Both the position numbers and the translations under genes were made by a program. Below are positions 38,583 through 64,000 of a stretch of 64,000 nucleotides of DNA, in pieces; positions within the stretch are counted from its first letter, which is position 1; each line of letters starts with the position of its first letter. Source of the stretch: Tubulanus polymorphus (Eukaryota > Nemertea > Palaeonemertea > Tubulaniformes > Tubulanidae). The notes under the pieces were generated by a model. The model saw only the letters and a list, made by a program, of their open reading frames with translations, was not told the DNA's origin and searched no databases. The stretch covers positions 21,420,001 through 21,484,000 of the forward strand of contig NC_134025.1 in assembly GCF_964204645.1 (NCBI RefSeq), in the 5' to 3' direction.

Positions 38583-39143
38583 TTAACCCTTTCAGTGCGT
38601 CTACACCGCAGTGCGGTGTATACATCGGTGATGGATTTTGCTAGTACACCGCACTGTGTATTGGTGTAATAAGTAATTAGTTTAGTTTTGATCTCCATTG
38701 AAAGATGGCAGCACCTGTCAAACATAGTGAAATAATAGTAACCAACGATACACCGCACCGTGGTGTAGTTGCACTATAGTGGTCACGAGAGAAATCCCAC
38801 AATAACGAAGCCAAGATTGAAAAATTCTATATCAGAATGATTACATTTGAGGAGCAACGTTTCGGCTAACAACTAGCCATCATCAGGCGTACTGATGATG
38901 ATGGCTAACAGTTGTTAGCGAAACGTCGCTCCTCAAATATAATCATTCTGATACAGAATTTTTCAATCTTGGCTTCGTTATTGTGGGATTTCTCTCGTCA
39001 TCATCATACACGGATATTGTGTATCTTCTCGTCTAACTATAGTGGTATTCTCGTTGTTCAACACACTAGGGCGCAATTTTTCAAAATTTTCAAATTATCT
39101 CCAGCACTTTAGGGTATTAATTAGTCAGCACTGAAAGGGTTAA
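38583..39143. mobile_element. piggyBac-like MITE (copy A), interrupted
   Basis: Both ends are TTAA followed by CCCTTTCAGTGC in inverted orientation, and TTAA is the target duplication of piggyBac elements. Near the left end are palindromic units TACACCGCAGTGCGGTGTA and variants. A 253-bp foldback element is inserted at 38783-39035. Removing it gives about 300 bp matching the copy at 52487-52782. No transposase frame, so it is non-autonomous. Confidence 0.85.
38783..39035. mobile_element. Mutator-like foldback MITE nested in the piggyBac-like MITE
   Basis: A 253-bp element lies between direct repeats ACTATAGTGG (38773-38782 and 39036-39045), and the host MITE's other copy shows the empty site. 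The arms are long inverted repeats: GAGAGAAATCCCACAATAAC...GCTCCTCAAAT pairs with its complement around a centre near 38890. The right end has a small hairpin ATACAC-GGATATT-GTGTAT. A 10-bp target duplication and long inverted arms fit the Mutator superfamily. Confidence 0.8.
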
Positions 39144-39997
39144 TTCGGATCATTTGGGACCAACAAAATTCATTTGGTGTTGACGGCAAATTCTGACTAA
39201 CTCATTCACTTGTACATTAACTGAACAAGTGGACTGCAAATAATGTCCAGATCAGACCAAAATCCGGATTAGATTGAAATCCGGATTTAACCAATATGGA
39301 TTAAGCGGGTTTGACGGTAGTATGATAATGACATAACAGTTACTAATCTGAGCAAGAAGGTTATTTTCGACTACCGAGATATCAAAATCAATGAGTAGTA
39401 ACTCAGGCAAATTAGTACTTGGAACTCTTATTCCTTTGTGATGCATTTAGCACAATTTATACATACGCATATAATGTAAGCAAGCAGAGTAATGAGTTAA
39501 ATCTATTGCAACAATCGCTCACAAAAACTTCACAGAGATAATGTATTCCGTTCTTTGTGTGTATTCAGTAGAAACTTCAAAATTCAGATGATTTGAATAT
39601 CTCTTCTGTTATGCTACTGAATCGAGCGTGAAAAAATTTGGGTCCTAATTTTCATTCGCAGATCTCGAAATCATCGACGGCAACCGACAAATAACTAATT
39701 CTCATCAAAAATACGAAAAAGAGAAAATTTCTATTTTCAGTATCAGGATGAAAGCTAGATCACCAGTAATCAGCGACATCAAAACCATTGTTAAGGGAAT
39801 GTCTTAGCTAATCGCGGATGATCGATATTTCAAATTTATGAAGTGAAATTATTCCAACGAGCTTTTCTTTACACTATATTAGGAACTCGACTATTAAAAT
39901 CACCATTTTGATTAGATTCAATTCATAATATATTGACTGATTTCAATTCATCAGTCTAGAGTCCTTTTCAAGAATGAAAACAAACCTACCCATTACA

Positions 39998-40126
39998 CAG
40001 TGGAACCTTGTAACCTTTGGAATACCGTCTAAAATAGGAAAATTTCAATAATTTCATACTATCTGTTATAGCAAACACTAACAGATTTTCGGGTACCATT
40101 AAGTTTGTCATAATGAGGTTCCACTG
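39998..40126. mobile_element. Pogo-like MITE
   Basis: The ends are CAGTGGAACCTTG and AGGTTCCACTG, about 129 bp apart. Same terminal pattern as 30390-30560. Confidence 0.6.
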
Positions 40127-40997
40127 GATACATATATACCATACTTAACATGTAAATGTAGGATTTTGTTCATTCTTGAAAAGACTCCTAAGATGCTTGA
40201 CAAAGTTGATCGAAATGTTGTGAATAAATAATGTAGGCTAACCAGAACAAAGATTTTAATAGTGTTGCATTTTCTTTCGAACATTTGTAATGTAACGTAA
40301 CAATCACCTATTTCCACCATTAAACACCGATTTAAACGACAATCACACCGCTGAAACCATACAAAACACAGTCTCCTTAAATTAAACTATTAACTGATGA
40401 GTATTAATCATTGTCAGAATGACCAATCACAAACTATTACGCAATATACACTGAATAATAATACTAATAAAACTACGTTCGTATTTTTTCTTCTCAATAG
40501 AAACATTCTCGCTTTTTTGTCGTCGTCGAAAATACACACGCACAAGTCTACAGCGCAGCGGTGAAATAACGTCGAATATATCTGAAAGGCACACGAAACG
40601 ATGTGATATACATCTCTCGGCTGCGCTAGACAGAAGACTCTTCCTACGCCGAGGAAAGGAATCCGCATTCATTCGATCATCCGCATACGCGTGTGGAAAT
40701 TTCATATCACATTTTCATCACACGCTTTCGTTGAATATACGCCTACGTTTATCGCATACGTATAATATATAATCACACATTTTATCATCGAGGGAATCGT
40801 CTCGGTGCTCATATCGAAATCAAATCAGCATCATCAGTCGGGTCGAGAAACAGTTTTCAGGCAACTACGAAAAAATTTCCCGAAAACGACCAAGTAATAG
40901 AACGACGCTTCCTTTCGTCGGAAAAATTTAATGATTGATTCTTGTCAATGGTCAGGTCGTGGTGGCTAGTCTAACTGGTGGACACGGGGCGCTGGAT

Positions 40998-60941
<19,944 letters not shown>

Positions 60942-61236
60942 TACACTGTAAAACAATCAAACCACACATGCGTTAAATCATCCGTTGTAGTAGTAGCAGC
61001 GAATGTTGCTAGGCGACCGACGACTCCACGAGACAACGACGACTTCGTGGATTTATTTTCAAAAAAAAAAAAAAAAATTATACCGGGACTCCTTCTCGAA
61101 TTACGATCCGACATGAGATAGCTATGGCGCTGACGATGAGATAGCTAATCGCTTTTACCGACGAGTAGAGCCCGACCTAGTTCCGCGATTCTCGGTTAAA
61201 ATTCGACTGTGGGGGATTACAATGTCGGAACTAATA

Positions 61237-61436
61237 CAGGACCGGATCTAGGGTCTGATTTAGGCTGGGGAGAACACTCCCACAATAGGGCATAGCATCC
61301 AATTTCGATCTTACGAATTTAAACTAGTTTAGGTATCGACTTAATAGTTTTCATTTTCCCATGAAATTGCAGGACAACTCGACATTTTTACGAAGGGGGT
61401 ATGAACCCCCTGCATCATCCTCTTGGCTCCGCCTCT
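61237..61436. mobile_element. Possible hAT-like element upstream of tubby
   Basis: It starts CAGGACCGGATCTAGGG and ends GGCTCCGCCTCT, near inverted copies of each other and similar to the ends at 3247-3770. Decayed. Confidence 0.4.
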
Positions 61437-61497
61437 CACTAATTCTAACTCTAGAGTTGACCCTTACTCACATTTTTTTCTTTTTTTTAACACCCTC

Positions 61498-61676
61498 AAT
61501 CCGCTAAGCACAACGCAGGGCATTATAAGCGGGTTCGATGTTTCTTTTTCCCAACAGGGAGAGACCAGAGAAGAACCTTCGACCAAGAAACTCTGTACCC
61601 ACCAGGGTTTGAACCCATAAACCCTGGATTGATGAAACCAGTGACCGGTGGCTTAAACCACTGGGCCACTGCACCT
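61498..61676 (-). mobile_element. tRNA-derived SINE
   Basis: On the minus strand the head reads GTGGCCCAGTGGTTTAAGCC (box A), then GGGTTCAAACCCTGG (box B). The body has GTTCTTCTCTGGTCTCTCCC and the tail GGATTGAGGGTG followed by TTAAAAAAAAG. This is the best preserved member of its family in the window. Confidence 0.75.
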
Positions 61677-61749
61677 TACTCACATGACTGTGGAACCGGG
61701 TCCGAGTGCTATCGATTTCACAAACAACCAAACCTAGCATCACCTTTCT

Positions 61750-64000
61750 CATAATGTATCAAATATAAGTAAGATTTCCAAATTTCTATAATAGGGCCGT
61801 CACTTTCACCTAACTTGCTTTTTCCCTGACATGCACATTGTTTTTCCCTGACTGCCAAAGTATCCAATCAATTAACACTCTCAAATATGGAAGCCATAGA
61901 TGAAAACTGTTTGATTTTACTCGTGACCTAACAATCTCAACTTTCCCTGACTTTTCCCTGATATCTAGCTCTTTTACCAAATTCCCTAACTATTTACATC
62001 TTAAGAAAAAAGATACATTTCCCCGACTTTTCCCCGATTCCCAGATAAGTCGCCACCCTGTATGAGTCGTCAGGATTCCCATACACTCCAGGTTTTTTCT
62101 AATAGAGCCTTCCGAAATTTCAAGTAAGATCTCAGGAGCCGACGCAAATATTTCATTTCGGATTTTTTTTTTCGTTATCAGGCTCGCATGAATAAAATCC
62201 GATTTCAATTTCATTACCGCGACCGAATGTATAGGCGAACGCACGTATTAATCATGTTAATCTTCTTTTCTTCTAGAATATTGATCAGTTAAGTCTACCT
62301 ATGATAGTTTGGAACATCGTGAATCCCTGCGATATACGATTCACATTAGGAACATATGATCGGAGCAAAAACTGATAAATCTGAATCATGTCGCGGCAAA
62401 GATTTACGATTTCATCTAATTCACGGGGTCAGAGTCGATCATGAATCCAGGGCTGCCAACCTCTGAAATCTACTATTAGTAACAAATTGAATTTTTTTCA
62501 GTAACGTTGCATTGAAATATGAAAGAAAATGTTCAAATAAATCAGTAATCAACAATAAGACCCTCAGCAACATCTTTCATATTTCTATACGCATCAAACA
62601 TATCAAATCAGTTTTTCTCATCATAGTAGAGTAACAAATACTGAAAATCAGGAACAGTTGGTAGCTATGCGAATATGCATTTGGTAGGAAAATGGCAGAT
62701 TTATAAATCCAATCGAATGATGTGACACTGGGCCAGTTTCATTATTGACCGCGTAAAGAATCATCCATGGTATATACATTGGTGACCAGTTAACAAGGAA
62801 ATGCACCAGCTTCCTTGGGAAAAAAATTCAGTTCCATGTAGCAGGAGTTTGAAGCTTTCCAATGATACCAAATATGTTAGTAAGTATGGTATCTTTGTTG
62901 AACGGAACCGTGAAAAGATTTATCATTGTTGGCTGGCAATAAATCTTTAGCCTTGACGATAACTATCATAACTACTATGTACCGGCAACAGGAGATTTGG
63001 AAATATGACAGAATGACCGATTCCTGAATATACCAGGTCTCAAAAGTGGGCCTGGCTTCTCGTGATAATGTACCGGTACATTACATACACAATACATCAC
63101 TTAGTGGTATTTGTTGAAACGTCGATTGCCACAGTCAACCAACTCATGGTTTTGATTCCTATCCATCAGGATCCATTCTCAGTTCATGATTTGCTTCGGA
63201 ATAAACTCACTGTTTTAACGCCGATCTGTCCGGTCCCATACATTGGTTTGTGATAATTCAGGGTTCATCGCCTCGCGGCCAACCAGAATTCAAGGCCATT
63301 TGAGAAGCACTTTTAAGGCTTTCACCCTCAAAAAAAACTTTTTTACGGCAACATGTCCTCACTTTATCCATTCAAAAACAATCGAAACAGCTTTAACAAG
63401 GTTCATTGTACCACTGCCCACCCAAATTCACTACTATTCACTGTCCATGTTATGCCAAATTCACTGCCAAATGCATGAAACATTTTAAGAAATAAGCGAT
63501 TTTTAAATTTACAGATTTAACCAGCGATGAAATGGTTAAGGGGAAAAATAAGATATAACTTTTTCACATCATATATCTATCAAAATGGAAAGGAACATAG
63601 CTTTCTTTTTCTTTGAATATTTCCCACATAAAATCGTGGAAGGACTGCGGAAAAAATAATAGGGGCAAAAACTGTATTGGATAGAATTCAAATGATGGGA
63701 GAAAACTTGCTTTTTACCAATAATTAGATCGAAGATTAAGATGAATATATCACCTATATCACCGCTGAGCAATAAACTTAGAATGGAATTGAAAAATCGT
63801 CATCAGATATTAACAGATGCCATCGCTATAGCGATATAAAAAAACATTTAAGTGCCTCGAAAAGTTTGGCAACAAAAACATGTTTGTGTTATATCGAATT
63901 ATGAAGGTGAGGAGATGGGAGGGAAGACGTTATGTCTGATATAGGTCGACCGACTACATAGGGGTAGCGGTGCCACATATACACATTCAACGACACAAGT
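61750..64000. other. Region upstream of tubby without a recognised gene
   Basis: About 2.2 kb. Open frames at 61990-62244, 63062-63253 and 63243-63488 show no domain motif. No promoter could be placed with confidence. Confidence 0.5.

Overview
The window is eukaryotic nuclear DNA, most likely from a lophotrochozoan invertebrate and plausibly a mollusc. The support is spliced genes with GT-AG introns, A/T-rich non-coding DNA with long (TA)n tracts, many short transposon-derived repeats, and a tubby gene, an SLC16-like transporter and CAP/ShK secreted proteins whose sequences look metazoan. The mollusc guess rests on a repeat with a 154-bp tandem core, a layout known from bivalve 'pearl'-type elements. 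No species can be named from sequence alone.

Region A (about 0.1-26.3 kb) is a tandem cluster of secreted, cysteine-rich CAP-superfamily genes. Three copies lie on the minus strand (106-4931, 10145-12923, 16269-20952) and one on the plus strand (23133-26296, 5' end not found). Complete copies share one exon plan: signal peptide, 32-nt mini-exon, CAP domain over five exons, hinge, EGF-like exon, ShK exon, low-complexity linker, second ShK-like exon, and two exons of a C-terminal VWC-like Cys module. The copies are at different stages of decay. Copy 1 has a one-base frameshift in the EGF-like exon. Copy 2 has lost its second ShK exon by a deletion that fuses the linker to the VWC-like exon and gives an early stop. 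Two orphan 3' exons remain at 7.2-7.7 kb. Copies 3 and 4 read open. A tRNA-Arg(TCT) lies at 5469-5541, and several foldback elements lie between the copies.

Region B (26.7-32.1 kb) holds a five-exon plus-strand monocarboxylate-transporter-like MFS gene (755 aa, long cytoplasmic tail) with two (TA)n tracts in intron 1. It also holds a 72-aa minus-strand membrane protein at 31827-32045.

Region C (32-40.9 kb) has no confident gene. It carries the 154-bp tandem-repeat element, a TTAA-flanked piggyBac-like MITE with a Mutator-like foldback nested in it, and pogo-like MITEs.

Region D (41.0-60.9 kb) is one 13-coding-exon tubby/TULP gene on the minus strand (589 aa). It has an intact C-terminal tubby domain, its phosphoinositide-binding basic stretch and an N-terminal IFT-A-binding-like helix. 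Its introns hold SINEs, MITEs and microsatellites. The last 3 kb (upstream of tubby) shows only repeats.

All exon joins were read by eye from splice signals, reading phase and paralogue or family similarity. No alignment or transcript data were available.
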